6,339 nucleotides of DNA from Flavobacteriaceae bacterium. GTDB taxonomy: Bacteria; Bacteroidota; Bacteroidia; Flavobacteriales; Flavobacteriaceae. Below the pieces are notes generated by a model. It was not told the origin of the DNA, ran no database searches, and saw nothing but the letters and a program-made list of their open reading frames with translations. The DNA lies in NCBI GenBank assembly GCA_003511845.1, contig DOIV01000301.1, positions 1-6,339 on the forward strand, written 5' to 3'. Below, piece after piece: positions 4,627 through 6,339 of this stretch; positions within the stretch are counted from its first letter, which is position 1, and every line of letters starts with the position of its first letter. Made by a program: the position numbers and the translations under genes.

Positions 4627-6330
4627 ATGAAAATTTTAAAACCAATTTCAGTAGCCTTTATCGCCGCTTTGACACTTGCTGGTTGTGGAACAACTAAGAC
4701 CGTAACTACAACTACTTCTACTGCAGTAAAAGCAGTAAAAGAAAGCAGTATCATTACTGCAACGGACAGTATCAGTCCAAAAACAGGAAAAATGACCGAA
4801 GCCCAAATACAAGCTTGGCCTCATATGGATGTTTTTACTGATTCAGTACCAGGAATGAGTCTTGATAAAGCTTATGCTTTTGTAAAAGACAAAAAAGGCA
4901 CTACAGTTATTGTTGGTGTAATTGATTCAGGAATTGATATTGAACATGAAGATTTAAAAGATGTTGTTTGGGTCAACTCAAACGAAATTGCAGGTAATAA
5001 TAAAGATGATGACAATAATGGATATATTGATGATGTACATGGATGGAATTTCTTAGGCGGAGAAAAAGGAAAAAGTGTACCTGAGCAATTAGAATTGACA
5101 AGAATTGTAAAAAAATGGATGCCACGTTTTGATAGTAAAAACGAAGCAGATATCGCTGAAGCGGATAAAGCAGATTTTAAATTATTTACTGAACTTAAAA
5201 GCACCATAGATAAGAAACTTAAAACTGCTAAAAATACTGTAGAGCAATACACCTCCTACAAGCAAGCAATCACTATGGTTAATGATACGCTTTCAAAAAT
5301 ACTGGCAGGTAAAGAAATAAATCTAGAAAACATCAATGCTGCAAAATTTGACGACCCTGCACTACAGCAAGGAAAAATGATTTTAATGCAAATTGTTAGT
5401 TCTGGCTCAAATGCTGATGAAGCTTCTAAAGGATTGGATGGTGCTATAAAACACTTCAAAAACCAATTAGACTCACAATACAATATTAATTTTAAAGGCA
5501 GATTAACTAAAGACAACCCAAATGATATTACTGACACCAATTATGGTAATCATTTAGTGATAGGCTCAATTGATGATGAAATGCATGGTACTCACGTTTC
5601 AGGAATTATAGCCGCTACACGTAATAATAATATTGGTATGAATGGTGTTGCTCACAATGTGAAAATTATGGCTATTAGAGCGGTACCTGATGGTGATGAA
5701 TATGATAAAGATGTAGCATTGGCAATTAGATATGCAGTTGACAACGGAGCCAAAGTTATCAATATGAGTTTTGGTAAAGGTCATTCGCCTAATGCTGAAT
5801 GGGTATTTGATGCTATTAAATATGCAGCTGAAAAAGATGTGTTATTGGTACATGCTGCTGGTAATAGTAATGAAAATATTGATACTGCTGAGAATTTTCC
5901 TAACGATTCAAAAGATAAATTAGTTGAGTTTGCGGATAATGTATTGACTGTTGGTGCCATGACTCGACATTTTGATGATAAATTAGTTGCTTCATTTTCT
6001 AATTTCGGAAAAAAGAATGTAGATGTATTTGCCCCAGGTTTAGAGATTTATTCTACTGTTCCAAAAAACGAATATGTATCTATTCAAGGCACTTCAATGG
6101 CAGCACCTGAAGTCGCTGGAGTTGCTGCATTGGTACGTTCTTATTACCCAAAATTAACGGCTAGTCAAGTAAAACATATCATTATGGATTCTGGTATTGA
6201 ATTTAACAATCAAGTAATTAAACCTGGTTCTAAAGGTGAAAAAGTAAGCTTTGATACGCTTTCAGTTTCTGGAAGAATATTAAATGCATATAACGCTTTA
6301 TTGTTGGCTGAGAAAATGTCTAAGAAATAG
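4627..6330 (+). CDS. Subtilisin-like (S8) serine peptidase, lipoprotein, with large insertion
   Basis: This 567-aa protein is an exported serine protease. A lipoprotein signal ends in LTLAGC, so Cys20 should be acylated and anchor the protein in the outer or inner membrane; a flexible Thr/Ser/Lys linker follows (about 21-50). The catalytic triad is Asp100 (GVIDSGID), His320 (HGTHVSG) and Ser490 (GTSMAAPE), with oxyanion Asn413 (HAAGNSN). Near 124-136 the NNKDDDNNGYIDD loop looks like a calcium site known in related Bacteroidota peptidases. Between Asp and His lie about 220 residues, far more than the usual 30-40; the extra part (about 145-305) is charged and mainly helical and lacks any motif I know. 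The core then runs without a secretion (Por/T9SS) tail, ending in KMSKK. Substrate unknown. The short gap to the MBL gene suggests one transcript. Confidence 0.94.
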   Translation: MKILKPISVAFIAALTLAGCGTTKTVTTTTSTAVKAVKESSIITATDSISPKTGKMTEAQIQAWPHMDVFTDSVPGMSLDKAYAFVKDKKGTTVIVGVIDSGIDIEHEDLKDVVWVNSNEIAGNNKDDDNNGYIDDVHGWNFLGGEKGKSVPEQLELTRIVKKWMPRFDSKNEADIAEADKADFKLFTELKSTIDKKLKTAKNTVEQYTSYKQAITMVNDTLSKILAGKEINLENINAAKFDDPALQQGKMILMQIVSSGSNADEASKGLDGAIKHFKNQLDSQYNINFKGRLTKDNPNDITDTNYGNHLVIGSIDDEMHGTHVSGIIAATRNNNIGMNGVAHNVKIMAIRAVPDGDEYDKDVALAIRYAVDNGAKVINMSFGKGHSPNAEWVFDAIKYAAEKDVLLVHAAGNSNENIDTAENFPNDSKDKLVEFADNVLTVGAMTRHFDDKLVASFSNFGKKNVDVFAPGLEIYSTVPKNEYVSIQGTSMAAPEVAGVAALVRSYYPKLTASQVKHIIMDSGIEFNNQVIKPGSKGEKVSFDTLSVSGRILNAYNALLLAEKMSKK

Positions 6331-6339
6331 ACTTTAGAC

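Noticed and set aside
4872..5784. Three open frames on the minus strand inside the peptidase gene
   Set aside because: They are antisense to a gene with a full catalytic triad and look low-complexity (Ser/Leu/Ile-rich), as expected of shadows.

Overview
The window reads as chromosomal DNA of a Bacteroidota bacterium, most likely Flavobacteriaceae. The DNA is very AT-rich and start codons lack strong Shine-Dalgarno sequences. Two sites resemble the Bacteroidota promoter TTG-N17-23-TAnnTTTG. The proteins (DUF4920, long-chain flavodoxin, ferritin with a DUF6686-like partner, a lipoprotein S8 peptidase with an Asp-rich calcium-type loop) resemble flavobacterial families. These family calls come from recognition of motifs; no search was run.

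Left part (1-2556, + strand): a leader with a terminator-like hairpin precedes a two-gene unit, an exported DUF4920 protein followed after 2 nt by flavodoxin (fldA). A 199-nt gap with a promoter-like box leads to ferritin (ftnA), then after 2 nt a small CxxC protein, then after 11 nt a broken gene resembling the two-part hemerythrin-like proteins of Bacteroidota. Flavodoxin, ferritin and a hemerythrin-like protein together suggest an iron and redox theme.

Middle (2550-3451): on the minus strand lies only the N-terminal part (154 aa) of a membrane-anchored FMN-binding glutamate synthase family protein. Its 3' end and the 3' end of the broken hemerythrin-like gene meet within a few bases near 2553-2557. 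This is best explained by one deletion that removed the tails of both convergent genes. Divergent from the fragment is an intact folB (dihydroneopterin aldolase, folate synthesis).

Right part (3452-6339, + strand): a good consensus promoter, a cluster of perfect and near-perfect inverted repeats, tRNA-Cys(GCA) and a strong terminator, then a two-gene unit of an MBL-fold metallohydrolase and, 5 nt later, a subtilisin-like lipoprotein peptidase with a large insertion between its catalytic Asp and His. All genes here appear intact.

No transposase, integrase, CRISPR array or defence system was seen. The most notable points are the double-truncation scar, the hairpin-rich repeat in front of tRNA-Cys, and the alternative-pairing leader in front of the DUF4920-flavodoxin unit.
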